Below, one piece after another: positions 1 to 7,099 of a stretch of DNA of 20,425 nt. Source of the DNA: Kiritimatiellia bacterium (GTDB lineage: Bacteria; Verrucomicrobiota; Kiritimatiellia; RFP12; UBA1067). Made by a program: the position numbers and the translations under genes. The stretch covers positions 1-20,425 of the forward strand of contig JAGBZQ010000088.1 of NCBI GenBank assembly GCA_017628165.1, given 5' to 3'. How positions within the stretch are numbered: position 1 is the stretch's first letter; each line of letters starts with the position of its first letter. A model generated the notes under the pieces. The model was not told the DNA's origin, did no database searches, and saw only the letters and a program-made list of their open reading frames with translations.

Positions 1-22
1 GAATCTTGATTTTTTTGTTCAT
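1..22 (-). CDS. Possible start of a minus-strand gene, truncated by the window edge
   Basis: Reading leftward from position 22, an ATG opens a frame M-N-K-K-I-K-I that runs off the left edge, so only seven codons are present and no function can be assigned. A GGAG lies about 12 nt upstream, further than ideal. A TTGACA/TGATAT pair sits upstream on the same strand. The lysine-rich start would suit a signal peptide, but this is a guess. The call rests only on the start context and may be wrong. Confidence 0.25.
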
Positions 23-52
23 GAGATGTTCACGCTCCAGAATTGGACGAGC

Positions 53-84
53 ATATCATCTCAAAAATCGCCTCTTTTGTCAAG
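53..84 (-). promoter_or_regulatory. Candidate promoter for the left-edge minus-strand gene
   Basis: On the minus strand a perfect TTGACA (84-79) is followed after 19 nt by TGATAT (58-53), which would start transcription near 46 and give a leader of about 24 nt. The 19-nt spacer is longer than the 17-nt optimum. A 7-bp inverted repeat, TGAGATG at 22-28 and CATCTCA at 57-63, overlaps both the -10 and the start codon and could be an operator. Confidence 0.3.
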
Positions 85-141
85 GGCGGAAGGAAATCCA
101 ATAATGGCGCGACGGATTGAGAATGAAATTAATCACCATGT

Positions 142-172
142 GGGGGGGGGCTTTTGCCCCCTATCTTTATTT
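142..172 (+). terminator. GC hairpin with T-rich tail (terminator-like)
   Basis: A run of nine G (142-150) leads into a perfect hairpin: GGGGGC (146-151), loop TTTT, GCCCCC (156-161), followed by the T-rich TATCTTTATTT. This is the shape of an intrinsic terminator on the plus strand. It lies between two genes that appear to diverge, so no plus-strand gene ending here is visible. It could serve an unseen transcript, insulate the downstream promoter, or be fortuitous. Apart from this and the promoter elements, nothing else was recognised in 23-273. Confidence 0.4.
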
Positions 173-184
173 CACGGTATTTAG

Positions 185-190
185 TATAAT
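185..190 (+). promoter_or_regulatory. Candidate -10 element for the BPL_N-domain gene
   Basis: A perfect TATAAT stands at 185-190 with no convincing -35 at the usual spacing. It would give an 80-nt leader before the ATG at 274. The leader contains a small perfect hairpin, CGAGAA (213-218), loop AGA, TTCTCG (222-227), of unknown role. Confidence 0.4.
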
Positions 191-273
191 AATAAATCAA
201 GCGTTTTAGAGTCGAGAAAGATTCTCGTCTTGATTCGGTTGCTTTATTAACTAAGAAATTAATAGAAAATCAA

Positions 274-2523
274 ATGAAAATTCTTGCCTTCGCGGCCTTA
301 TCTGCCTTTGTCGGTTGCATTTGGACGAACACCAATGAGGTTGATGCCTCTTTATCCAGGGCACGTGTGAACGCTGAGGTTAAATCCTCACAAAAACCCC
401 TTAAAGTGGCTGTGTTTGTGGGAGCCGGTGCGCGAAATGTAGGATCATTCCGCTGGTTGGAGATCACCGCACGTGCCAAAAATGTGATTGCGACGCCCGT
501 TGACGGTGAGGCCGTGAGAGCGGGGGCTCTTGATTCGGTTGATGTTCTTGTGATGCCAGGCGGATCGTCCGTTTTGGAGGCCAAGACGCTTGGGCCTGAA
601 GGACGTGAAAAGGTAAGGGATTTTGTCAGAAAAGGTGGCGGGTATGTGGGCACCTGCGCAGGATGCTGTCTTCTTATGCAGTCATCCAAGTGCCACCCAA
701 ACATGTTGAATATGATTCCTTATACATTTTCCGTCTGCGGCGGAAAGACAGATTTGTCAATAATGTTCAACAGGCGTGCCGAGGAGATTGCGGGAATAAG
801 GAAGGGTACGCAGATGGTTCGCTATTCGGAAGGCCCAGTTCCTGTGCCTGCGCTTCCTGTGAAGGAGGCCGATGTTGAGGTTGTGGCGTATTATAATAGT
901 GATATAAACACCAAGTCCGATAAGGAGCGCACTCCATTAGCGGGGCAGGCGGCCGCCATCGCCGGAACGTTCGGCAAGGGGCGTTTGTTCGTCACCGCTG
1001 TCCATCCAGAGAGTGACGAGGATGATCACTACATTCTCAAAGGTGCGTTTCGATTCCTGACGGGGCGCGAACTTGATTGGGATTATCCGCAGAGAAAACG
1101 CGGTCAGCTCGCCGTCGGCTTTATGTGCGACGATTCATTCGGTGTTGAGACGGCGAAGCTGATCCAGAGACTTCTCAGGGAAGAAGAGTTTGATATTATT
1201 CCGTTCAACAAGGCAGATATCGCCAACGGAAATTTGAGGAATGTCGATGCTGTTCTCGCTCCGGCGTCGGTATCTGCTCAGAGTGTAGCAAATGGACTCT
1301 ATGTCAATGGTATAAATCAGACAAAGGCATTTCTTCAGCGCGGAGGACGCATTTTTGCGTGGGGGAACGCTGCCGAGGCGGCAAGGAAGTATGACATCGG
1401 TGTTAGGTGTGTCGCCGATGCCGATGCCGCACTCGCCGCGCTTCGTGCGTTTTCTGCCGAGCCTGTTCCTCCTGCGAGAGCAATTCCGCCAAAAGTCAAA
1501 AAGCCTATCCGCGCGGGCGTCTTCCATAATGAAAAAAATTCCAGCATTCATATTGCACGAATGCTTGCATTCGCGCCTGAATACGAGCTTCGTTTCCTTG
1601 CGCCGGATGATTATGCCAAAGGAGCGCTCAAAGATCTCGACCTCGTGATTCAGCCCGGCGGGGGATGCACCTCGCAGTATAAGGCTCTTGGCGAGAAGGG
1701 AGTAGAGGCTCTCAGGCGTTTTGTTCTTGAAGGTGGAAAGTACTACGGTGTGTGTGCAGGAGCGTTTCTGGCGCTTCAGCAGTCGCGTGAGAATTATCCG
1801 CGCCTCGGGCTTGTGCCGTTTAAGGGGGACGATCCTCAGCATTATCGCGGCAAGTCTCCTATTGCTGTTGAGCTTACAGAAGACGGCAAGGCTGTTTTTG
1901 AGGGGTCCAAGGACGAGAGGACGGTCATTTACGCTGGCGGTCCAGCAGCTGTTCCCGGAGAGAGTGTTGAGGATGTAGATGTGAAAGTCCTGGCGAAGTA
2001 TGCAGGGCGTACAATCAGCGTTACCAGCCCCGAGCCGGTTGAGCCGATGAACGGCAAGGCTGCGCTTATCGGCGGCAGGGTTGGCAAGGGTAAACTTTTT
2101 ATTTCCTGCCCTCATCCTGAATTTGAGGAATCCACTTACGACATGGTGAGGAGCGCGATGAAGTATCTCACGGGAGTTTATCCTTCTGAGGTGAATCATG
2201 GCCGCGTACGCGGTGCTGTAGCGGTGCGTTACGCCTCGTCCGACAAGGCGTCGGCGGAGTTTCGCCTCGGCACGCTCGACCGGGATCCGAGGATTCATGT
2301 GTTGTCCGGAAGCGCGCTGCCAAGCCTCTCCCATGTTGATGTTGTTGTTTTTACCGACAAGGTGTCCAATGCCCACAAGAGAACCGCAAGGCGCTTTATC
2401 GCCCGTGGAGGCAGGGTTGTCATCGTCGCTGATACGCCTGAGGAGCTTGCTGCGGCGAAGACTGTCAAGGAGGCTGTAGTCCTTGAATCGTATGATGGCG
2501 TCATTGATGCCATACTGAAGTAA
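274..2523 (+). CDS. Exported protein with two BPL_N (class I amidotransferase-like) domains
   Basis: A 749-residue protein starting MKILAFAALSAFVGC, a short signal sequence with a borderline lipobox at Cys15, so it is probably exported or a lipoprotein. Two copies of a BPL_N-type amidotransferase fold are visible. The first has the nucleophile elbow GTCAGCC (Cys128) and HPE (His244, Glu246). The second has GVCAGAF (Cys494) and HPE (His614, Glu616). Each is followed by a shorter related segment (about 265-385 and 640-749) with a GGR-hydrophobic pattern but no Cys or His. The protein therefore looks like a tandem duplication with a period near 368 residues. Both triads are intact, so amidase, peptidase or transferase activity is plausible, but the substrate is unknown. 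The transporter gene begins 27 nt downstream, suggesting co-transcription. Domain identity is fairly sure; function is not. Confidence 0.85.
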   Translation: MKILAFAALSAFVGCIWTNTNEVDASLSRARVNAEVKSSQKPLKVAVFVGAGARNVGSFRWLEITARAKNVIATPVDGEAVRAGALDSVDVLVMPGGSSVLEAKTLGPEGREKVRDFVRKGGGYVGTCAGCCLLMQSSKCHPNMLNMIPYTFSVCGGKTDLSIMFNRRAEEIAGIRKGTQMVRYSEGPVPVPALPVKEADVEVVAYYNSDINTKSDKERTPLAGQAAAIAGTFGKGRLFVTAVHPESDEDDHYILKGAFRFLTGRELDWDYPQRKRGQLAVGFMCDDSFGVETAKLIQRLLREEEFDIIPFNKADIANGNLRNVDAVLAPASVSAQSVANGLYVNGINQTKAFLQRGGRIFAWGNAAEAARKYDIGVRCVADADAALAALRAFSAEPVPPARAIPPKVKKPIRAGVFHNEKNSSIHIARMLAFAPEYELRFLAPDDYAKGALKDLDLVIQPGGGCTSQYKALGEKGVEALRRFVLEGGKYYGVCAGAFLALQQSRENYPRLGLVPFKGDDPQHYRGKSPIAVELTEDGKAVFEGSKDERTVIYAGGPAAVPGESVEDVDVKVLAKYAGRTISVTSPEPVEPMNGKAALIGGRVGKGKLFISCPHPEFEESTYDMVRSAMKYLTGVYPSEVNHGRVRGAVAVRYASSDKASAEFRLGTLDRDPRIHVLSGSALPSLSHVDVVVFTDKVSNAHKRTARRFIARGGRVVIVADTPEELAAAKTVKEAVVLESYDGVIDAILK

Positions 2524-2550
2524 ACGGCTAATATTACGAAAGAGTTTCTT

Positions 2551-4062
2551 ATGGAAGAAAGGAAGACATGGCTTGAGCGGATGGCGGCAAAAGTGCCCGA
2601 TCCAGTGGTGTTGTTCATTTTGATGTACGTGCTGCTTTTTGTCGCGACGATGGTAGTGGGAGGCACAACCTTCACCCTGCCAGGCGTCGATCCGGAAAGC
2701 GGACAGCGCATTGAGATTGTTAGGGCAGTTCGCGATATGTCCACGCGCGAAAATATCGTCTGGATTTTCGACAACGCGATCGTCAAGAATTACCTGGCCT
2801 ACGCCCACGGACTTGTGGGCATTCTTGTTATCGCGATGCTCGGGATAGGCGTAGCCGAAGGGAGCGGTCTTTTTGCGGTGCTTCTCAAGCTTGCCGGCAA
2901 GCGTGTGAATCAGCGTCTCCTTCCGTATGTCATAGCGCTAATGGGAGTTCTTTCGAATGTCGCGTCCGATGCGGGGTATATAGTGCTGATTCCGCTTGCC
3001 GCCGCTCTTTACTGCGCTATGGGCCGCAACCCTCTCATTGGTGTGGCCGTATCGTTCGCCGGCGTGAGTGCCGGATTTGGCGCGAACATAATTCCCGCTA
3101 CCACACACGATTTTCTCGTGGGGCTTCCGGCGAAGGATTTTGCTCTTGCTCAAGGTGTGCCGTGGATTTCGCGCTTGGGTGTTCCGTTAAATGAAACCAC
3201 GATGGATTATTTCTACACGTGTTCGCTTGTGTTCGTCTTTACGTTCCTCGGCGGCTGGGTTACCAATAGATTCATCGCTCCAAAGTTGGATAAAATGGAG
3301 TGGCAGGTTCCCGAGGATATGACCGGCAAATCTTTCGATGTCACCAAGGAAGAGATTCGCGATCTTAAATGGGCGGGCTTAGGCCTTCTTATCGCTCTCT
3401 CCGTTCTTGCGTATTTCGGATTTGGTCCGCTTAAAGGTCATTTTGCGAAGAATGTTATTTTGTTCGTTTCGTTTTCTTTCTTCATGTCAGGTCTCTTCTA
3501 CGGTGTCAAGAGAGGAAAATACCGTGCGGCGCATGATGTGGTTGCGGCAATGACGAAGCAGGTTAAAGAGCTCGGATACATGTTTGTTCTCACGTTCTTC
3601 TGCTTCAATTTTCTGGCGCTTCTCACGTATTCCGGCGTTGGCGCGTATATAACTTACGCCGGGGTCAAGGGGATTCTTGCTCTCAATCTGGAGTCTTCGC
3701 CGATACTTCTTCTGCTTGCATTCATTCTGATGGGCTCGACGATCAACCTCTTTGTCGCGAGCCTCTCCGCCAAGTGGCTGATGCTCGGGCCGATTTTCAT
3801 TCCGATGCTCTACCATGTAAACCCGTCGCTTACACCTGAGGTTGTGTGCGCAGCCTATCGCACGGCCGATCCGTGTACAAACATCATCACGCCCGTAATG
3901 ACATACGCAGGCGTAATACTTCTTTTTTGCCGGCGCTACAAGCCCAATTTCACCATTGGAGATCTTGCTATCATGATGTTGCCGTACTCTGGAATCTTCC
4001 TTGCTGTGGCAACGAGCATTCTTCTTATCTGGTTTAAGATTGGACTTCCCTTCGGATTTTGA
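2551..4062 (+). CDS. AbgT-family transporter (p-aminobenzoyl-glutamate type)
   Basis: A 503-residue polytopic inner-membrane protein, close to the family's usual length of about 510. The N-terminal WLERMAAKVPDPVVLF, the conserved AGVSAGFGAN segment and the C-terminal AYRTADPCTNIITPVMTY are hallmarks of AbgT/MtrF/YdaH proteins. Family members import p-aminobenzoyl-glutamate or export sulfonamide-like antimetabolites using an ion gradient. The family's W...P...R..D..P pattern is present around SAKWLMLGP and the RTADPCTNIITP segment. AAAGAG at 2539-2544 is a weak ribosome binding site. No abgA/abgB amidohydrolase is adjacent. The upstream exported BPL_N protein is the only possible enzymatic partner, and that link is speculative. 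The family is certain; the substrate is not. Confidence 0.93.
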   Translation: MEERKTWLERMAAKVPDPVVLFILMYVLLFVATMVVGGTTFTLPGVDPESGQRIEIVRAVRDMSTRENIVWIFDNAIVKNYLAYAHGLVGILVIAMLGIGVAEGSGLFAVLLKLAGKRVNQRLLPYVIALMGVLSNVASDAGYIVLIPLAAALYCAMGRNPLIGVAVSFAGVSAGFGANIIPATTHDFLVGLPAKDFALAQGVPWISRLGVPLNETTMDYFYTCSLVFVFTFLGGWVTNRFIAPKLDKMEWQVPEDMTGKSFDVTKEEIRDLKWAGLGLLIALSVLAYFGFGPLKGHFAKNVILFVSFSFFMSGLFYGVKRGKYRAAHDVVAAMTKQVKELGYMFVLTFFCFNFLALLTYSGVGAYITYAGVKGILALNLESSPILLLLAFILMGSTINLFVASLSAKWLMLGPIFIPMLYHVNPSLTPEVVCAAYRTADPCTNIITPVMTYAGVILLFCRRYKPNFTIGDLAIMMLPYSGIFLAVATSILLIWFKIGLPFGF

Positions 4063-4135
4063 TATTCGCGGTCAAAACCACTGGGGAAGATATAGCGAGA
4101 TTTAAGCCAAAAACCGTAGAGGCTGCAATTTTGTT

Positions 4136-5068
4136 ATGGTGGAAGTCTGGAAATCAGCCGGTGTCCGGCGTAGAAGAGTGTTCGCGACATTCATTATTCT
4201 GACGTTCGCATCGCTTCTTATGGCGCTGAACTATCGGACATTCGTCTTATGGGGAGAGCTTTATCCTGCGGGAGCAACAGGCCTTGCCATGCTGTTGCAG
4301 CGCATAGCTCAGAGAGTGATTGACGCGGCTGGCTTGTCATTCACCGTTCCATTCTCCCCGATCAGTCTTGCCCTAAACGCAGTTCCGGTTTGGATCGGAT
4401 TTAGGTTCATCGGCCGGCAGTTTACTCTTTGGTCGCTTTACGTCATTATAATAACCGGAATCTTAACGGATGTCCTGCCCGTTGATATGCTTACATCCTT
4501 TATTTCCGAAAGCGATCTTTCCCGCCTTGCCACCGATCCTTTCCTGACTTCGATTTTTGGCGGCATCGTCTTCGGTTTTTCGATGTCGTTGTGCCTTAGA
4601 ATGAACGCCACTACAGGCGGCACGGACTTTATCGCGATATATCTTTCAGAGCAGAAAGGGCGCGAGATATGGGGCCTTATTCTCGCCATAAACGCAGCGA
4701 TCCTCCTTGCCGGCGGATTTGTGTTCGGCTGGGCCGGTTCACTCTATTCCATCGTCTATCAGTTTATAACGCTGCAGGTCGTTCATATTATGTACCGCAC
4801 TTATCAGCACCAGACGCTTCTTATCGTGACAAATGAACCAAAGAGGATATGTGAGGCGATTTATCGCGTAAGCCATCATGGCGCGACGGTCATCGAGGGG
4901 GTTGGCGGCTACTCGCGAAAATCCGCGAGTATTGTTTATTCGGTTGTCGCCGCAGATGATACGGTTTATATTTATTCGATATGTAAGAAGATTGATCCTG
5001 ACGCCTTTATCAACACCATGAGCACATCGCGCGTAATAGGTAGATTTTACCATCGCCCGCGTGACTGA
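4136..5068 (+). CDS. YitT-family membrane protein (DUF161 plus DUF2179)
   Basis: A 310-residue protein with several hydrophobic segments in the first 215 residues, including the conserved PAGATGLAML motif near residue 40 and a glycine-rich TTGGTDFIAIYL motif near 160. A soluble C-terminal domain from about residue 225 (EPKRICEAIYRVSHHGATVI onward) matches the DUF2179 module that follows the membrane part in YitT/YpjC/YqfU proteins. The molecular role of the family is not established. The start ATG has AGAGG at 4117-4121, further away than optimal, and a GTG one codon later is an alternative. It follows the AbgT gene after 73 nt with no visible terminator, so read-through is possible. Confidence 0.9.
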   Translation: MVEVWKSAGVRRRRVFATFIILTFASLLMALNYRTFVLWGELYPAGATGLAMLLQRIAQRVIDAAGLSFTVPFSPISLALNAVPVWIGFRFIGRQFTLWSLYVIIITGILTDVLPVDMLTSFISESDLSRLATDPFLTSIFGGIVFGFSMSLCLRMNATTGGTDFIAIYLSEQKGREIWGLILAINAAILLAGGFVFGWAGSLYSIVYQFITLQVVHIMYRTYQHQTLLIVTNEPKRICEAIYRVSHHGATVIEGVGGYSRKSASIVYSVVAADDTVYIYSICKKIDPDAFINTMSTSRVIGRFYHRPRD

Positions 5069-5199
5069 TAATAGCGAGGGGCGTCCCAAAATGGGCTGGG
5101 CGCGTCCCGTCAGGTTTGAAGCAGGTTCTGCAAGATAAGTACGAGCGGAAGACCGGCCCGGAAAGCGCAGAAATCTTTCACCGCAACCCATGTAGCTTT

Positions 5200-5208
5200 T
5201 GGTATAAT
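5200..5208 (+). promoter_or_regulatory. Extended -10 promoter of the DUF1080 gene, very close to its start codon
   Basis: TGG TATAAT (5200-5208) is a perfect extended -10. No good -35 lies 17 nt upstream (ACCGCA at 5180-5185). The hexamer ends only 7 nt before the ATG at 5216, so transcription would start at or next to the start codon. The rest of the 147-nt gap before this gene holds two GCGTCCC direct repeats (5081-5087 and 5102-5108) and no recognised gene. Confidence 0.6.
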
Positions 5209-5215
5209 TAAGGAT

Positions 5216-5878
5216 ATGAAAAACCATATCTTTTTTGCAGTGTCGCTTGTTGGGGCTTTTTGCTCAGGAGCGGAGTTGTTCAATGGCAGGAATCTTGACG
5301 GCTGGGTGTCGGTAGCAGATCATTCTGCCACGGGTGGATATTCGGCATCCGAGCCTACATGGGCTGTCGTGAACGGAGCGATCCGCACTACAGGCACGCC
5401 GTTTGGCTATCTGCGCACTAAGCGTTCGGACTTTGCCAATTACCGTTTGAAGTTCGAGTATCGCTGGTGGCGTGCTACAGAGAAGCCCAACTCCGGTGTG
5501 TTCGTGCGTCTCTCTGCCGATACGGGGACGTTCATCCCGCGCGCCTATGAGAATCAGCTCGAGCGTGAAAGCGTGTGTTCGGTATTCGCGCTTGGCGGTG
5601 CTGTGCTTGAAGGGGTCTCTCCGCGTACGCCGTATGATCCCGCAGATCCTCTCTCCGGCATTGCCGCGATGCCGCGCACGGTGCCTTCGGCGGAGAAGGC
5701 GATGGGCGAATGGAACCTTTTTGAGGTGGAGGTAAATGGGGATGGCATCATCAACTGGCTTAATGGCGTGGAGCTCAATCGCGTGAAGGGAATTAAGATT
5801 TCAAAGGGTGCAATAGGCCTTCAGTCGGAGGGCGGCGCTATAGAATTCCGCAACATCTCCGTAGAGGAGCTGCCGTAA
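5216..5878 (+). CDS. Exported DUF1080 protein (3-keto-disaccharide hydrolase family)
   Basis: A 220-residue protein with an N-terminal signal peptide (MKNHIFFAVSLVGAFCSGA), then one concanavalin-like DUF1080 domain. Family marks are the opening ELFNGRNLDGW (residues 20-30), the NSGVFVRL core and the closing GAIGLQSEGGAIEFRNISVEE strand. Members act on glycosides, some as 3-keto-glycoside hydrolases, and are abundant in Verrucomicrobiota, Planctomycetota and Bacteroidota. The catalytic residues of this copy were not assigned. It appears to have its own promoter and is followed by a decayed fragment of the same family, then FucU. A periplasmic role in sugar breakdown is likely; the exact substrate is unknown. 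Confidence 0.88.
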   Translation: MKNHIFFAVSLVGAFCSGAELFNGRNLDGWVSVADHSATGGYSASEPTWAVVNGAIRTTGTPFGYLRTKRSDFANYRLKFEYRWWRATEKPNSGVFVRLSADTGTFIPRAYENQLERESVCSVFALGGAVLEGVSPRTPYDPADPLSGIAAMPRTVPSAEKAMGEWNLFEVEVNGDGIINWLNGVELNRVKGIKISKGAIGLQSEGGAIEFRNISVEELP

Positions 5879-5885
5879 GGCATGC

Positions 5886-5972
5886 TGCGCCATCAAACTC
5901 AAGCCGGTTATGAAGGCCGCCCCAAATTCCGGCGTCAAGTATTTCCACGATGAAAAGGTTAAAACGCTCTGA
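5886..5972 (+). pseudogene. Probable remnant of a second DUF1080 gene
   Basis: Directly after the DUF1080 gene, one frame reads ...KLKPVMKAAPNSGVKYFHDE..., ending at TGA 5970-5972. The NSGVKYF core with its preceding strand is the most recognisable part of DUF1080 domains, and the intact neighbour has NSGVF in the same place. Only about 28 codons remain, with no start, signal peptide or remaining domain. The best reading is the residue of a tandem copy that was mostly deleted. The motif is short, so chance resemblance remains possible. Confidence 0.45.
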
Positions 5973-6010
5973 GTATACCGGAGAGCTTTTTATAGAAAGG
6001 ATGGTTGAAA

Positions 6011-6442
6011 ATGTTAAAGGGAATTTCTCCTGCTCTTTCGCCTGATTTGCTCAAGACTCTTGCTGAAATGGGGCATGGCGATGAAATTGTCATATCCGAT
6101 GCCCACTTTCCCGGGCATACATTCAATTCGCGTGTTATCCGTGCCGACGGCATCGGAGCCGATAGGCTTCTTGCGGGAATCATTCCGCTTTTTGAGCTTG
6201 ATGCCTATGCTACTCCCGTAGCGATGATGGCGGCGGTTCCTGGCGATACGCTCGATCCCGCCGTTGAGGAAAAGTATCGTGCAGCACTTGGCTATTCTGG
6301 TGAAATAGAGCGCATTGAGAGATATTCGTTCTATGAGCGCGCCAAGAAGGCGTATGCGGTTGTGGTCTCTGGCGAGACGGCCAAGTACGGCAATATAATC
6401 TTGAAAAAAGGTGTCACGCCCATTTTCGATATCGGGCAATAG
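6011..6442 (+). CDS. fucU: L-fucose mutarotase, RbsD/FucU family
   Basis: A 143-residue cytoplasmic protein, the normal size for FucU (about 140). It interconverts the alpha and beta anomers of L-fucose so that the sugar can enter catabolism. The family signature MGHGDEIVISDAHFPGH is complete, with catalytic His22 and Asp30, and the C-terminal ERAKKAYAVVVSGETAKYGN block matches FucU rather than RbsD. The start at 6011 (MLKGISP) is chosen because it matches the family N-terminus and has GAAAGG (5995-6000) upstream; a TTG two codons earlier is less likely. No other fucose gene is in the window. Its 3' end overlaps the convergent sigma-factor gene by 29 bp. Confidence 0.93.
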   Translation: MLKGISPALSPDLLKTLAEMGHGDEIVISDAHFPGHTFNSRVIRADGIGADRLLAGIIPLFELDAYATPVAMMAAVPGDTLDPAVEEKYRAALGYSGEIERIERYSFYERAKKAYAVVVSGETAKYGNIILKKGVTPIFDIGQ

Positions 6443-6977
6443 GTTTTTCGTTTCCGATAAAATTTCTGTTTTTTAAGGAAGTCTCTCCGAGGTCGGCGAG
6501 CATTATACGAAGTTTTTCCCGTGCGCGGTGGATTCTGACTTTAACGAGAGTTTCGCTTATGTGCATTGATTGGGCAATTTCGTGAATTGGGAGCTCATCC
6601 AATTCAAAAAGGCTATATGCCTCCTTTAGGGGCTTCGGCAGTTTTTTTACGGCGTTAAATATCCGCTTGTGCAGATATTCGTTGTCGGAAGGGGTTTCTA
6701 ATTCGCCGTGAGTGCTTCCTGCATCATCTTCTGTTATTTCGTCGGAAAATATGATGTGGCGTGAATCGCGCAGATGGTTTTTGCGCAAGTTGCGCGCGAT
6801 CGTGAATGCAAGAGCCGTTATGGCGTTTGCATCGTCGCGCAGAGAGCTGCGCAGTTTCCATAGTTTTAGGAAGGTTTCCTGCACGAGATCGCAGGATTCC
6901 GCGTAGGGTGTTCCTGTGGAGACGAGCCAATTCGTCAGCCTTGGAGCGAATGCGATATAGTGTTCCTGAACTGTCAT
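6414..6977 (-). CDS. ECF-type RNA polymerase sigma factor
   Basis: A 187-residue sigma-70-family protein of ECF size. Region 2 includes SCDLVQETFLKLWKLRS and ALAFTIARNLRKNHLRD. Region 4 includes LPKPLKEAYSLFELDELPIH, then IAQSMHISETLVKVRIHRAR, a clear helix-turn-helix. The ATG at 6977 is preferred because AGGGA lies 8 nt upstream; an upstream in-frame TTG would lie within the predicted -10. A tail of about 25 residues after region 4 overlaps the end of fucU. No anti-sigma gene is adjacent. It is transcribed away from the type III translocon operon starting at 7100, so control of that operon is an attractive guess, by analogy with the ECF sigma factor HrpL in plant-pathogen type III systems. 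Confidence 0.9.
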   Translation of the reverse strand: MTVQEHYIAFAPRLTNWLVSTGTPYAESCDLVQETFLKLWKLRSSLRDDANAITALAFTIARNLRKNHLRDSRHIIFSDEITEDDAGSTHGELETPSDNEYLHKRIFNAVKKLPKPLKEAYSLFELDELPIHEIAQSMHISETLVKVRIHRAREKLRIMLADLGETSLKNRNFIGNEKPIARYRKWA

Positions 6978-7000
6978 AATTTCTGTCCCTGAACTGTTAT
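6962..7000 (-). repeat. Direct repeat over the sigma-factor start and ribosome binding site
   Basis: Two 16-bp copies, 6962-6977 and 6985-7000, match at 14 of 16 positions and start 23 bp apart, about two helical turns. On the coding strand they read ATGACAGTTCAGGAAC and ATAACAGTTCAGGGAC. The downstream copy encodes the first five residues of the sigma factor, and the upstream copy contains its Shine-Dalgarno. They may be a protein binding site for autoregulation or a recent small duplication. Confidence 0.6.
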
Positions 7001-7025
7001 CGGTTTTCGGTTTTAGTTGTGCGGA

Positions 7026-7034
7026 AGTATACCA
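7026..7034 (-). promoter_or_regulatory. Extended -10 promoter of the sigma-factor gene
   Basis: On the minus strand TGG TATACT (7034-7026) forms an extended -10, giving a leader of about 42 nt before the ATG at 6977. No standard -35 is present at 17 nt. GTATAC is palindromic, so the site could also work weakly in the opposite direction. Confidence 0.5.
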
Positions 7035-7053
7035 CAAAAAAAATATTTTTGCT

Positions 7054-7080
7054 GTAACTTTTTTTCTGAAATTGTGTAAT
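7054..7080 (+). promoter_or_regulatory. Tentative promoter of the translocon operon
   Basis: The stretch between the sigma gene and 7100 has no strong sigma-70 promoter. TGTAAC (7054-7059) and TGTAAT (7075-7080) are separated by 15 nt. The AAC core of the first is typical of ECF -35 elements. If real, this would fit recognition by the divergent sigma factor. The match is short and the call weak. Confidence 0.2.
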
Positions 7081-7099
7081 CCACGCAGGAGGAAAAATC

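Noticed and set aside
1135..2808. A 557-codon open frame on the minus strand
   Set aside because: It lies opposite the BPL_N gene and the start of the transporter gene, both of which have clear domain motifs. Its translation shows no recognisable family and is Arg/His-rich as expected for an antisense shadow.
5069..5215. A short open frame in the spacer reading LKQVLQDKYERKTGPESAE
   Set aside because: It looks protein-like but has no start codon or ribosome binding site and no family I recognise. It could be a gene remnant, but there is not enough to call it.
6978..7037. An upstream TTG start for the sigma factor, adding 20 residues
   Set aside because: The TTG lies inside or next to the predicted extended -10 (7034-7026), so it would not be transcribed. 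The ATG at 6977 has its own AGGGA.
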